The notes: generated from the sequence alone by a model not told the origin. 64,000 nucleotides of DNA from Cynocephalus volans (GCF_027409185.1 NC_084462.1:43844679-43908678), one strand, 5' to 3'; positions 49,871 through 62,504 are shown, counted from the first letter of the stretch. Made by a program: numbers and translations.

Positions 49871-52683
49871 CAACTAGGATGGGGAGAGAGGACCCAAAAC
49901 GGAATAAAAACACCAGCAGATGAACGTAACTATTACAAAGGAATAAGGTAACCGCACGGAAGTGGATTGTAAACTAAAAGTAACTGGGGAAAACACTATC
50001 TTGACTGCATGATGTAAGGTCAAAGGCAAAACAAAACAAACACCTACATAAATGCTCTCATCTAGTCAGGAAATGTGTGTTCCTCACACAGGTAAGGGTT
50101 GGCAATTCTGAAACTACTTTGTGTGTTTACCAGAACTGAATAAATAAGTAAAAAAATTGTAGATTCTGAGAGCTGGGTTTTTCTTACCATAGAAAAAGAT
50201 GTTCTAGATAAGGAAAGGAAAGGCTAAAATGAACCCTGTGGTGTTGGATTGGAATCTGAAATATTAGTATAAATTTATGGGCTTTTTTTTTTTTAATTTG
50301 CGCATGGTAGAATTTACTATAAATAAAAAATTGGCTAAAGAATCAATCTCATTGGTAATATTGAAAATTCAAAAATGAACCCCAGAAAAAATAGACTTCA
50401 TTGAAATAATTGACACAAAATAAACAATAGCTAAAGATGCAAAAAAACAGCAAAATTTGTCTTTGACTAAAAAGTGGCAGAAAAATCAATTCTATTAAAC
50501 AAAATTTATATCTGTAAGAGTTGACCCTGGACAATTATACTTGGTGGAGGTGAGGATCATAAAAGGAAGACTCATAATAGCAAAAGATATAATAGATAAT
50601 ATTTGATACATTTTGGGGAAAATAAAAAACCTGATGGATAAATAAAATCTTCATCATGAAAGTTATGAGAAAGAACTGATTTTGGGAAAAAAAATTTTGG
50701 TTAAGTGAAAATGGAAAAAATGGAAATCGTTTAAATGGTTTATGTAGAAAAAATGGTCAAATAATGAAATTGGCATAATGTAGTTTGATAGAAAAAATAC
50801 TTTCCTGGCAATGGTGATATTATCATCAATAAAACGATTGTGTTTATAAATATGAAATCCATATCTTCTTTTGGTCAAAATGGTAGGATAACAACTTCCT
50901 GTGGTCTGGCCATGTATACAGCTATAGAGCAATCTAAATAATAAAGCACTAATTTGGGAAGCACAAACAACTGTAAAATAGATCAGTATATCATGTGTTA
51001 AGAATAAAAAAAAAATTATTATGAAATTGTCAGGAGAGCCTCCTCAGAAAGCAGGAGAAAGCACTCTCCAGTGGGCCAGCCTTGGGCAAGTCACTCTGCT
51101 CCTTTGGATCCTTGGACACATTCAACAGGAGTTTGAGCTACAAATTTAGACTGAAGTCAAGCACAGAGAGCTGACCAAGAGAATGTGAACATTATGGAGG
51201 ATGGAAGCAGAAATAATAACAGGACATCATGGGCTAACCTTTAGGGGCTCCCAATATTTATGGGTTAGGAAGATGACAACCCCCTGGGAAAAGAGGCAAA
51301 GAAAAAGCAAAGAAATAGAATAGAATAGTGCAATGCGAGAGGGCTGGAGGACCTGAGCATATTTTAAAGCAGACAATCAAATACTCTTGGGAAATAATGG
51401 TAAGAACGAAAAGAAGGCTCTTGAATTTAGCAAAAAAGGCCAACTTTGAAATGGAGGCAATGATCTTGGGACACCATGGGAGGAGGTAGCATGGCTAACA
51501 AGAGAATACTAAGAGCTTGAAGGAGAGGTCTCTTGAGCAGAGCTTTTGAGTTTCCTGGTGACAGTAACTTGAGTAAGCACAGGCAATAGGGTGAATTTAT
51601 TGGCTCATCTGTTCAAACCATAGGGGGGGTCTGAGTGTGGTAACTTCAGGGAGGACTGTAACCAGGACTCTTTCCTTCTTCCATCTCTGCTTCTCTTTAT
51701 GTATTGGCTTCCTTTTCTCCTAATGTAGGCTAGCTTCTTACATTTGGAAGAGAAAATTGTGGCTGGTAGTTCTTTCATTCCAGCTTGGTCACCAAAGAAG
51801 TATACTTAGTTCCAATGTTATAAATCCCAGGACAGGACTCACTGGCTAATCACTTACCAACCAGGTCAGACCATGTAAGGTACAAAAGGGTAAGACATTA
51901 TCCAAAAGAAATGAGATGATTAATTCCCCCAAACAGAAGAACAGAAGTGAACAGACAAAATATGTTCACTGCAAGCAGTTAGGAAATGTAAATGTTTCTG
52001 AAGATTAAAAAAGAACATGTCTAAAGGCAGAGAGGAAAAGATGAAGTTGAGAAGAGATAAAGATGAGAAGTGAGATGGAGGAATTTCACTAAGTTAGAAA
52101 TTAACCACAATGGGGCCTTACACTCATAAATGGCTTGGAGTATTCCTCATTTCTACGTAGTTTCGGTCCCTTCCTGATCGCTCCAATCTTCCACTCTCTT
52201 AGTTTGGTGATCCCATTGACTAACCCTTCTGCTTTACTGCCTACTACAGAGTGTACCTTCTCCCCTTCTGATCTGGCCCTTCGTTCAGACTCCTCTTCCT
52301 ATAATGGCTCCCTGTGGCTCTGCACATCTGGGAAATGCCTAGAACCTTGGACTCTCCCTGCTCCTCGGTTTGGGATTAAGAAGACTGGGCAAGGGACAGT
52401 TGGGTCTCTCAAGACCCAGGAGGGGATGGGATTGGGAGCACAGGTGAAGAAGTCAGCTTTGGCAAAGAAGGGAGGTGGGCATTTTTCAGACGAACTAGAT
52501 GGAAGAAATAAAATTGGGTGAATTTCTGCAAAGACAGATTTGGAGAGCAAAAGAGACAGGTTAAAGTAAATAAAAGGTGAATGAGGAATTTGGAGAAGGA
52601 TGGCCTCAATCTCTTTGGAAAAGTAGAAGTCAAGGCCATCTATTGCTAGACAGGATGGAAAGGGTAGGAGCTTAAGGAGTGTA
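49871..52683. other. AT-rich intergenic stretch
   Basis: No gene was recognised. 50,340-50,960 is very AT-rich with possible old L1 content. 51,570-51,880 ('gtgaatttattggctcatct', 'ccatctctgcttctctttat') loosely resembles an old LTR or DNA repeat. A 214-codon minus-strand frame at 52,299-52,943 runs half through an LTR and is rejected as a gene. Confidence 0.35.
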
Positions 52684-52944
52684 CTAGTTTCCTTGGGCTG
52701 CTGCAACAAATTACTATAAACTGGGTGACTTAAAACAACATAAATTAATTCTCTCACAGCTCTGGAGGCTAGAAGTCTGATGTCAGAGTGTTCCGAGGGT
52801 GGCGTTCCCTCCGAAGGTCCTAGGGGACAATCTTTCTTTGCCTCTTCCAGCTTCTGGTGGCTGTTAGCATTCTTTGCTTGTGTCTGCATTATTCTAATTT
52901 CTGCCTCTGTCTTCACATGGCCTTCGCCTTGTGTGTGTGTCAAA
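52684..52944 (-). mobile_element. MLT1-type LTR, 3' part
   Basis: 'actagtttccttgggctgct', 'gcaacaaattactataaact', 'ctcttccagcttctggtggc' and 'cttcacatggccttcgcctt' are reverse MLT1. It breaks off at the L1 3' end. The missing rest is not found beyond the L1, so a deletion accompanied or followed that insertion. Confidence 0.7.
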
Positions 52945-53587
52945 TTTTCTTTTTAAAAAATTTTTATTTTAAAAAATATTTTAACATTTACTTGTACATA
53001 TTTGTGGGGTACAGTGTGTTATATAATATATGCATATACTGCACAATGATTCACTTAGGGTATATAGCATAGTTTTGTACCCATTAGTCCACCACTTTTC
53101 CTGCCCCACCCTCCTTCCCTCCAGACCTCTGGTAACCATTGTTCTACTCTTTACTGTGAGAACCACTTTTTTTTTTTTAGCTTCCACATATGAGCGAGAT
53201 CATGCAGCATTTGTCTTTCTGTGCCTGACTTACTTCACTTAATGTGATGTTCTCCAGTTCTATCCATGTTGCAGCAAATGATATGATAGCATTTCTTTTT
53301 ATAGCTGAATGGTATTCCATTGTGTATATATAACACAGATTTTTTTTTTATCCATTCATCCACAGATGGGCATTTAGTTGATTTCATCTCTTGGCTATTG
53401 TGAATAGGGTTGTGATGAATATGGGAGTGCAGGTGTCTTTTTGACATATTTTCATTTCCTTTGGGTATATACCCAGTAGTGGGATAGCTGGGTCATAAGG
53501 TAGATCTATTTTTATTTCTCTGAGGAAACTCCATACTATTTTCCATAATGGCTGTAACAATTTACCTTCCTGCTAACCATGTAGGAG

Positions 53588-54149
53588 TGTAGAGGATTCA
53601 TGAAACAAATGTACCTCACAGGGCCTGGTTTTCCAAAGCCTTGCAGTTTCAAATATTGACCTTGCAAAGGACAGGAAATTTTCCCCAGGCTATTGAGTCT
53701 CTGTTGCAAGATAAAAATTGTAAGGTTGCTGGCTCTAAGACAGACAAGTTACTAATTGATATGTAAAGATACTAAAAAGCTGCTGGAGGGAAAAGGAATG
53801 TTTGCTAAATCAAGTCTTTGTCAGTGGATCACTTAATTGCCTAACAGAATGTCATCTGACTTATACTTACTGACTGTTACCAGCTTCTATTGTAAAACTT
53901 GTACTTAGCAAAACCCTACCTATGTCTCTTCCTGTAACTTCTTGGTCTGGAGAATAAATGCAGGAAGAGAACCCCAATTCGTGGTTAATTTCCCAAATGG
54001 AAGAAATGCCTCGTGCTTGAGGAAGTTCTGGGATATTAACACCTTTCTGGTGCTTCTCACTGCTCAAAAGAGATGGGCTTTGAGTAATCTTAGGTGGTTC
54101 CATCACCCAGGGGAAAAGGGGTGACAAATCCGTGGGAGGCAAAGCAACA
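53588..54149 (+). mobile_element. Solo LTR with 6-bp target duplication
   Basis: A 562-bp block with TGT at one end and ACA at the other interrupts the L1. It is flanked by a perfect 6-bp direct repeat, taggag, at 53,582-53,587 and 54,150-54,155. L1 sequence joins cleanly across it ('taccttcctgctaaccatg' then 'ggttccctttcctccacatc'). AATAAA is at 53,953-53,958 in plus orientation. A 6-bp duplication is typical of class II (betaretrovirus-like, ERVK) integration. No internal gag, pol or env remains, so it is a recombined solo LTR. I do not recognise the family. Confidence 0.8.
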
Positions 54150-54713
54150 TAGGAGGGTTCCCTTTCCTCCACATCCTTGCCAGCATTTGTTATTTTCTGT
54201 CTTGTTGATAATAGCAATTCTAACTGGGGTGAGGTGATATCTCATTGTGATTTTACTTTGCATTCCCTGATGATTAGTAATTTTGAGCATTTTTTCCTGC
54301 TTGTTGGCCATTTGTATATCTTCTTTTGAGAAATATCTGTTCAGGTCCTTTGCCTATTTTTTAATTGGGTTATTTGTTGTTTTGCTATTGACTTTTTTGA
54401 GTTCCTTATATATTCTGGATATTAGCCCCTTGTCTGATACATACTTTGCAAACACTTTCTCCCATTCTGTGGATCGTCCTTCACTTTGATAGTGTCACTT
54501 GCTGTGCAGAAGCTTTTCAGTTTGATGTAGTCCTATTTGTGTATTTTCGTTTTAGGCACCTGTGCCTTTGTGATCTTATTCAAAAAGCATTGCCCACTCC
54601 CATTTTGTGTAGCATTTCCCTATGTTTTCTTCCAGTATTTGCATAGTATCAGGTCTTAGATTAGGTCTTTAATCCATTTTGAGTTGATTTTTATGTATTG
54701 TGTGAAATAGGGG

Positions 54714-55109
54714 TGTATTAGTCCATTTCTGTTGCTTATAACAAAATACCTGGAACTGGATAATTTATAAGGAAACAAAATTATTGCTTAAAGTTTCAGA
54801 GGCTGGGAAGTCTAAAGTCCAGGGAACACTTCTGGTGAAAGCCTTGTTGGTGGTGACAGTGACTCAGTAGTTTCACATAGCAGAATGGTGGAGCAGAGAG
54901 AGAGAGAGACTCTCACATGGTCTCCTTTTAAAGCCCTCAGAACCACACCCACGGCCACGATTATTAATCCACTCACTAGGGCTTAGTCTTTATCATCTAA
55001 TCACCTCTTCAAGGCCTCATCTTTCAATTACCACAATAAGATTTCCCACCCTCAACAGTTACAGTGGGGATTAAGCTTTAATGACTTTGGGGGCCATTCG
55101 ACCCACTGT
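54714..55109 (-). mobile_element. MaLR-type LTR nested in L1
   Basis: Read in plus direction it begins 'tgtattagtccatttctgtt', then 'gcttataacaaaatacctgg', 'aactggataatttataagga', and later 'aattaccacaataagatttc' and 'gggggccattcgacccac'. This is reverse MST/MLT1 order. A direct repeat agggg lies at 54,709-54,713 and 55,110-55,114. A (GA)n run sits at 54,895-54,912. Confidence 0.75.
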
Positions 55110-55256
55110 AGGGGTCTAGTTTCAATATTCTGCATGTGGATATCTGGCTTTCCCAGCATCATTTTTAGAAGAAGCTGTCCTCTACCCATTGTATATTATT
55201 GGCACCTTTGTCAAAAATCAGTTGGCTGTAAGTGTGCAGGTTTATTTCTAGGGTCT

Positions 55257-57900
55257 TTATTCTATTACATTGGTCTGTCTATTTTTATGCCAGTACCATG
55301 ATGTTTTATTTACTATAGCTTTATGGTATATTTTGAAATCAGGAAGTATGATGCCTCCAACTGTGTTCTTTTTGTTCAAGATTGCTTTAGCTATATAGGG
55401 TCTTTTGTGGTTCCATACAAATTTTAAGATTGTTTTTTCTATTTCTGTGAAGAATGTCATTGGTATTTTGATAGGGATTGCATTGAATATATAGATTGCT
55501 TTGGGTAATATGGACATTTTGATGATGTTAATTCTTCCAACCCAAGAACATGGGATATTTTTCCATTTATTTGTGTCCTCTTCAATTTTTTTTCACCAAA
55601 GTTTTATAGTTTTCATTGTAGAGGTCTTTCATCTCCTTGGTTAAATTTATTCCTAGGGTTTTTGTTTGTTTGTGGGTTTTTTTTTTTTTTTTTTTGGTAG
55701 CTATTGTGAGTGGGATTCCTTTCTTGATTTCCTCTTTAGCTATTTCATTATTGGCATATAGGAAGACTCTTGATTTTTGTATGTTGATTTTGAATCCTGC
55801 CACTATACTGAATTCATTTATTAGTTCTAGTAATTTTTTGGAGGAGTCTTCAGGATTTCCTATGTATATGATCATGTCATCTGCAAATAGGGATAGTCTA
55901 ACTTCCTCCTTTCCAATCTGGATGCCCTTTATTGCTTCCTCTTGCTTTATTGCAGTGGCTAGAACTTCCAGTACTATGTTGAATAAGAGTAGGGAAAGTG
56001 GGCATCCTTGTCTTTTTCCAGATGTTAGAGGAAAAGCCTCCAATTTTTGTCCATTCAGTATATTAGCTGTGGGTTTGTCATATATAGCTTTTATTGTGCT
56101 GAGGTACATTCCTTCTATACCTAATATGCTTTTTTTTTTTAATCATGAAGAGGTGTTGGATTTTATCAAATGCTTTTTCTGCATCCATTGAAATGATTAT
56201 ATGGTTTTTTCCCTTCATTCTGTTGATGTGATGTAACATATGATTTGAGTATGTTAAACCATCCTTGCATCCTGGGATGACTCCCACTTGATCATGATGA
56301 ATGATCCTTTTAATGTGTTGTTGTATTCTGTTTGCTAGTGTTTTGAGGATCTTCACATTGTTCATTAGGGATATTGGTCTGTAGTTTTTTTTGTTGTATC
56401 TTTTTCTGGATGTGGTGTAAGGTTAATGTTGGCCTTGTAGAATGAGCTTGGAAGTATTCCCTCCTAATTTTTTCGAACAGTTTGAGAAGAATTGATATTA
56501 GTTCTTTAAATTTTTGGTAGATTTCAGCAGTGAAGCCATCTGGTCCTGGGGTTCTCTTTGTTGGGAGACTTTTTATTACTGCTCCAATCTCATAACTCAT
56601 TATTGATCTGTTAAGGTTTCCTAGTTCTTCATGATTCAACCTTGGTAAGTTGTATGTGTCCAAGAATTTATCCATTTCTTCTAGGTTTTCTAGTTCTCAT
56701 ATAGCTGTTTGTAGGAGTCTCCTATGATTCTTTGTATTTTTGTGGTATCAGTTGTAATGTCTTTTTTTTATTTCTGATTTTATTGAGTCTTCTTTTTTTT
56801 TCTTCATTAGGGTGGTTGAAGGGTTATCAATTTTTATCTTTTTGAAAAACCAACTCTTTGTTTCAAATCTCTAATTAAAATATCTAATTCATTTGTTTCT
56901 GCTCTGATCTTTGTTATTTCTCTCCTTCTCCTGATTTTGGGTTTGGTTTGTTCTTGTTTTTCCAGCTCCTTGAGGTGTAATGTTACATTGGTTATTTAAA
57001 GTCTTTCTTTTCTGATGTAGGCATTTATTGCTATAAACTTCCTTCTTAGAACTGGTTTTGCTGTATCTCATTGGTTCTGGTATGTTGTGTTTTCATTTTC
57101 AATTGTCTCCAGCAATTTTTAAATTTCCTTTTAGATTTCTTCTTTGACCCATTCATTGTTTAGAAGCATGTTGTTTAATTTCCACGTATTTGTATGGTTT
57201 CTAGTGTCCCTTTTGTTGATTTCTAGTTTTATTCCCTTGTGGTTGGACAGGGTAGTTAATATAGTTTCAATTTTTAAAAATTTATTGAGACTTGTTTTGT
57301 GACCTAACAGATGGTCTGTTGTAGAGAATGTTCCATGTGCTGTTGAGAAGAATGTGTATTCTGCAGCTGTTGGATGAAATGTTCCATGTATGTCCATTAG
57401 GTCCAGTTGGTAGAGTAGAGATTAATTCTGATATTTCCTGGTTAATTTTCTGTCTGGATGATCTGTCCTTTGCTTAAAGTGGGGTATTAAAGTCCCTATC
57501 ATTGTGTTGGTGTTTATTTCTCCCACTAGGTCTAATAGCAATTGCTTTATATAACTGGGTGGTCTGGAGTTGGGTGCATATATATTTAGAATTATTATAT
57601 TGCCTTGTCGAATTGATCCCTTTATCATTATACAAAGACCTTCTGTGTCTCTTTTTACTTTCCTTGGCTTGAAGTATATTTTGTCTGATGTAAGTATAGC
57701 TGCTCCTGCTCTTCTTTGGTTTCTATTCACGTGAAATATCTTTTTCCATGTCCTCACTTTCAGATGGTTGTAAGGTGAAGTGAGTTTCTCGTAGGCAGCA
57801 TATTATTGGTTCTTGTTTTATAACCCATTGAGCCACTCTGGGTCTTTTAATTGGGGCATTATAATAATCTGTTTACATTTAGAGTTATTATTGATATACA
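55257..57900 (-). pseudogene. L1 ORF2 relic: endonuclease and reverse transcriptase
   Basis: Six separate minus-strand frames line up along L1 ORF2. The endonuclease part lies at 57,131-57,757 (motif TDHLLGHKTSLNKF). Reverse-transcriptase motifs follow: [13 protein letters not shown] within 56,310-56,675, [12 protein letters not shown] within 56,078-56,365, and the catalytic FADD within 55,582-56,109. Residues resembling the thumb region ([18 protein letters not shown]) lie within 55,257-55,517. The pieces are in different frames or separated by stops. The protein cannot be made. Confidence 0.9.
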
Positions 57901-58605
57901 GTGACTTGTTGGTGCCATTTTGTTTCTTTTATTCTGGTTGTAATTTTTATCCTATTTACCTTTGATTCAATCTTACTGTCTTCTTTTGTGATTGATTAGC
58001 TTTTTTCTAGCAGTGTATTTTGATTTCTTGCTATTTATTTTTCATATATCTCTTCTAAATTTTTGTATTATTGTTACCATGAGGCTTACAAAAGACATGT
58101 TATAGTTAGAGCATTTTAGACTAATAACTTAACTTTTATATCTAAGAAAAAAGAAAAATGCAAAGACAACTCTACATGTTGGCATCATTTCCCCACCATT
58201 TGACAATTTGTTTCAAGTTATATCTTTTAATATTGCTTTTCTCTTATACGGTTGTCGTATATGTTAGTGTCTTGCTAGGATTTTCCATTTATTCTTCATA
58301 CTAAGGATGTAAGGGGTTTATTCACCCCTCTTTATGACACAGGAATATTCTGAGGTTGTCTATGAACTTAGTTTACTAATGAGTTATGTACCTTGAAATG
58401 TTTTCTTGCTGCTCCTCAGCATCATCTTCTTTCAGATTGAAGAACTTCCTTTAGCATTTTTTGTAAAGCAGGTCTAGGGTTGGTGAATTCCCTTAACTTT
58501 TGTTTGTCTGGTAAAGACTTTATTTCTCCTTTGTATTTGAAGTTTTGTTTTGCTGGATAGAGAATTCTTGCCTGACAGTCTTTTTCTTTCAGCACCTGGA
58601 ATATA

Positions 58606-58914
58606 TCATCTCATTCTCTTTTGGCCTATAAGGTTTCTACTGAGAAATTCACCGAGAGACAGATTGGGGCTCTGTTGAATGTTATGTTTCTTTTCTTTTG
58701 CTACTTTCAGTATTCCTCCTTTGTCTTTGTTTTTTGTTAATTTGATTATGATGTGTCTTGGGGTGTTCCTCCTTGGTTTGAATTTGATTGGCAACCTCTG
58801 AGCTTCCTGAACCTGGATGCTGTCATCTTTCTCCTTACTTGGGAAATTTTCAGCCATTATTTTCTTGAATATGCTTTCTACATCTCTTCCTTTTTCCTCC
58901 TTTAGGTATGTCAA
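58606..58914 (-). pseudogene. L1 ORF1 relic, RNA-binding part
   Basis: This frame of 102 codons contains YLKEEKGRDVESIFKKI, then KDDSIQVQEAQRLPIKFKPR and RNTPRHIIIKL, the typical L1 ORF1p RRM-domain order. The N-terminal coiled-coil part upstream (59,043-59,155 on the minus strand) is broken by stops. Confidence 0.85.
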
Positions 58915-59042
58915 TTACGTGGAGGTTATTTTGTTTGAGGGAGTCCCATATTTGCTGTATTTTTTCTTTTTGCTCCTCTGATTTGGTGATTTCATATGTT
59001 CTGTCTTTGAGAGCTGACTCTTTCCTCTAAGTCTGCTGTTGG

Positions 59043-59687
59043 AGCTTTCTATCAAGTTTTTCAGTTCAGATAATGTATCAGATAATGTATTCTTTATTTC
59101 TAGAATTTCTATTTTAAAAAAATTGATTCAATTCTGTTGTCAAGTTTCTCATTCTGCTCCAGGATTGTTTTGCAGATATCATTTGATTTTCTATCCGTAT
59201 TTCCTTGTGACTCCCTGGACTTCCTTAAGAGGGTTATTCTGAATTCTGTCACACGTTTCATAGATATGTTGTTTCTCTGGATTCATTGCTGCTGTCATAT
59301 TTGTTGGTGTCATATTTCTCTTCCTCCATCTTTGTGTCTTTACATTGATGCGTGGTCATTTGAGGAGACTGCCATCATCTCTTCTAGTTTTTACAAGTGT
59401 TCTTTGTTGGTGTTAGACCTTTACTGGTTAACATCAGAGCTTAGTCTCTGGTCTGTGGTGTTGGTTAACTCCAAAATTGGGGGAACTTCCTGTAGGAACC
59501 AGCACTGGAACTCTGTGGTTGGGGTAAATTGCTGCTTTGCTGCTGATTCTCTGGGGAAGGGTTTTTGGAGCCAGAAGCAGAATGACAAACTTGACAAAAG
59601 AATTGAATCAATTAAAAAAAAAAAACAACCAGAAATTCTAGAAATAAAGGATACATTCTGTGAATTGAAAAACTCGATAGAAAGTTT
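59043..59687. repeat. Inverted repeat inside the L1 5' part
   Basis: The ORF1 coiled-coil segment occurs twice in opposite orientation, at 59,043-59,155 (minus sense) and 59,578-59,687 (plus sense). Both arms share 'aacttgaca', 'agaattgaatcaat', 'gaaattctagaaataaag' and 'aaaaact.gatagaaag'. The left arm carries an extra internal duplication (gataatgtatca). The roughly 420 bp between the arms read as ordinary L1 5'UTR and ORF1 start on the minus strand. Confidence 0.8.
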
Positions 59688-59959
59688 TCTTCCTGTTGCT
59701 GTGGCTTCTCTTGCCTTCACAAACTCTGTAGGACTCTCCTCCTCTTCTCCCAAGCTCCAATGGTCCCAGGTTGGCAGTCTTGGCTTTTTAATAGTTGTAA
59801 ATTGGTTGATTGTTGGGGACAGTGTTGCTGAGGACTGGCTTTTTATATATACTGTGTTTAGATAACAAGCTACGGATTATGGATGTGTGTCTGAGTGAGC
59901 ATACCTACCTACATATATTTCCCGGCTGTGTTTGCAGAAAGGGCCTAAAGCAGTGACAC

Positions 59960-60990
59960 CCTAGTAGTGATGAGTACAACTAGTGCCTAGATCTTGGTTT
60001 CAAAACACCATTCTTCAGTAGAAGGAACTAGCAATCCTTGAAGAAGTGGTTGACCCAGTATCGGGACAGGGAAAGTACAAGTGTGTGGAATACCTCGTGG
60101 TGTCAGAAAGTAGGACATGCTGAGGGGACGGGCAGGGGCTCTTCCAAACAACACAGGAGTCTACCTGACAGAGCTCCTAATAGCCAGAGCTGGAACAATT
60201 AGAGGATCAAAATAATAATAGTACTAGCTTCTAACCCATAGAATAAATACCCATGAGTCCATAATGATTTAATCAATTAAATAAGTGAGGAGAAAGGACA
60301 GCTGTTCCTTACAGTAGAATTCCAATTAATAAATGTCGAGGAAAACAGGCAACTACCACAGTAATAATTGTTGCAGACAAGATGCTAAATTAGTGGGTGA
60401 AAGTTTGAGAAGCCTGTATAGTTTCAAAGTATCTCTTCCAAGATTACACAGGGAAAGATAGTAACTCTACAGTGGAGAAAACCAGTAGAAACCACTTAAC
60501 CAAATCATCGAGGTCAACGTCACCTGTAATAAGATGCATGGACATCAACTCTACGATGCACTAAAGGGACACATCACTCCTGTGGTATTTGGAATGCACA
60601 GCCTCATCCCAATCATGAGAAAACATCAGACAAATAAATCCACACTGAGGGATAGTAGACAAAATAACTGATTAGTGTTCTTCAAATGTGCCAAAGGTCA
60701 TGAAAGATAAGGAAATACTGAAGAACTGTCAGAGAAATAAGTAAAAAAGGCAGTGTGGGATCTTGGATTGGACCCCAGAACAGAGGCAGACAATAGTGGG
60801 AAAAAAATGGTGAAATTCACATATTGAGTTGATAGTATGTATCAATATTAATTTCTTGGTTCTGATACTTGTACTATGGTTATGTAAATGTTAACATTAG
60901 GGAAAGCCAGGTGAAGGATATGTGGAAACTGTATTTTTCCAACTGTTTTGTAAGTCAACAATCAACTCAAAATAGTTTAATAAGTAAAAA
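59960..60990 (+). repeat. L1M 3'UTR fragment
   Basis: The words 'cactgagggatagtagacaa', 'aaataactgattagtgttct', 'gccaaaggtcatgaaagata', 'tggttatgtaaatgttaaca' and 'attagggaaagccaggtgaa' follow an old L1M 3'UTR in sense and end in an A-run. Confidence 0.65.
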
Positions 60991-62504
60991 AAAAAGGGGG
61001 GTGGTACGGAGGAACTATATAGTGAAACCAGTTAGTACAACCATGAATTCTTTTTTCTTCCCCAGCTGCATCCCTCTGCTTTTTGGTTAGATACAAAGCA
61101 GGCAGATGATGTGTCTATAAGAAAGTGACCAGACTGTAGGCCCTGACCTCTAAGCTGGGTGAGCTTCCCTGCCACTTTGGGTCCTCGGGGAAGCAACACT
61201 GAGAAGGAATTCGGCACGCCAAAGATTTGTACCCCAGCTATGTCCAGTCGTGAGCTGGGGTTGCCTGGGGAGAGGTTACACTCAGCTCAAGCTGTGACAG
61301 ATGGCATCAGGGCTCACCTCTTATACAGATAGGGACTCAGCAACTCTCTGCTGGAGGTGGCCATTAGTCCACTTAGTCCCCAAAACCTCCTCTAGCCATA
61401 GTGGTTCAAGCTCCTATTTGAAACCTAACCCTGGTGGGAGATGGGAAGAAACATCTCTTGCCCCTTGGTTTCACAACTAAGTGGTATCCTGGCCCCTGCG
61501 AGCCACTGCACAGGTCACTAGGAGCAGGCACAGAGCTCCAACTGAAAATCGTCTTCCTTGGCTGATGCCACTCACAGAATCAGCTTAAAAACTAGAGCAA
61601 GGCAAGTGGAAGGTAACTAGGAAATTGCAGTGCATTGACTTTAAGTAGCTGCAGCTGTGATTAGAGTATTTTTAGTCACAGGACTCAAATCAGTTTCCAA
61701 AACCTGCTAATAAGAGCCCCACTGTAGACAGCAACAAAAACCAGCACAAAAATTTAGCTTTTAACTTAATTTGATGCCAAGAATCTGCTGAACTAGTAGC
61801 TGGCTTAGATGGCTCATCAGAGGGAGAGAACATTTTCCACTACAAGTATAAGACTTTTCATTTGCTAGCTGAGTTATGACCAAGGGAGACGACCATTGAG
61901 AAGTACCTACCAGCATACTGGGACAAATACCTATCACTTTTGAAAATTAATTCATTCTAGTAAATATATCTTCTGCCTCTAGCTCAGTATCATGCATGCA
62001 TTTTTGGGCAAAACAAATCATTTTATTCCCTAAAATTTAAAGAGAAATAGAATCTAATGATAGTAAGTTCTAACAATACCCGCTCCCTGTGCCCCCAGCA
62101 CACTTTGTTGTATTTTTACAAGGAGTCATTGGAGCCTCCCTGGATTCAGCTGACCCACACCAGTATGCACAGAACAGCCACGCTGAATGGTGGTGGAGAC
62201 CACACCCTGCAGGGTCCAGGGCTGCCCAGGAGCCAACAGAGGTGAGGCTGGCAGGGCACGAGACCATCTCCTTGGCCATGTCCCAGCATAAGGAAGGAGA
62301 TGTGCAGGTGAAAAGGCCTTTGTGAAAGGAAGGTTAAAGGAGAGGGCTTCTGGGGAAGGGGATGCCTGGTGGCAGCCAGCGCTTTAGTTTCCCCAGGCAA
62401 ACATGACAGAGTCTGGATGCACAGTAAGAGCCAGTCCGTCTTTACTGGAGTGAGTGCAGGAGACAAATAGTTTACAACAATCTCTAGCATTGTCTTAACC
62501 ATTT
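60991..62504. other. Intergenic stretch downstream of the MEF2A end
   Basis: No gene or clear repeat was recognised. The 118-codon minus-strand frame at 62,146-62,502 lies just past the inferred poly(A) site and has no domain. Confidence 0.4.

Larger units (their letters stand above)
52945..59870 (-). mobile_element. Near-full-length dead L1
   Basis: After subtracting two nested insertions the element is about 6.0 kb, the usual full L1 length. From right to left on the minus strand it has a 5'UTR, an ORF1 relic, an ORF2 relic with endonuclease and reverse transcriptase, and a 3'UTR ending in an A/T-rich tail near 52,945. ORF2 is broken by stops and frameshifts, and poly-A expansions (for example at 55,677-55,696) add further shifts. 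A solo LTR (53,588-54,149) and a MaLR-type LTR (54,714-55,109) inserted later. Confidence 0.85.

Noticed and set aside
52299-52943. A 214-codon minus-strand frame
   Set aside because: Its first third is the 3' part of an MLT1 LTR and the rest has no recognisable domain. There is no promoter or splice context.
59137-59865. A 242-codon plus-strand frame, the longest in the window
   Set aside because: It is antisense to L1 5'UTR/ORF1 and crosses the inverted ORF1 copy, which explains the KLDKRIESI-like residues.
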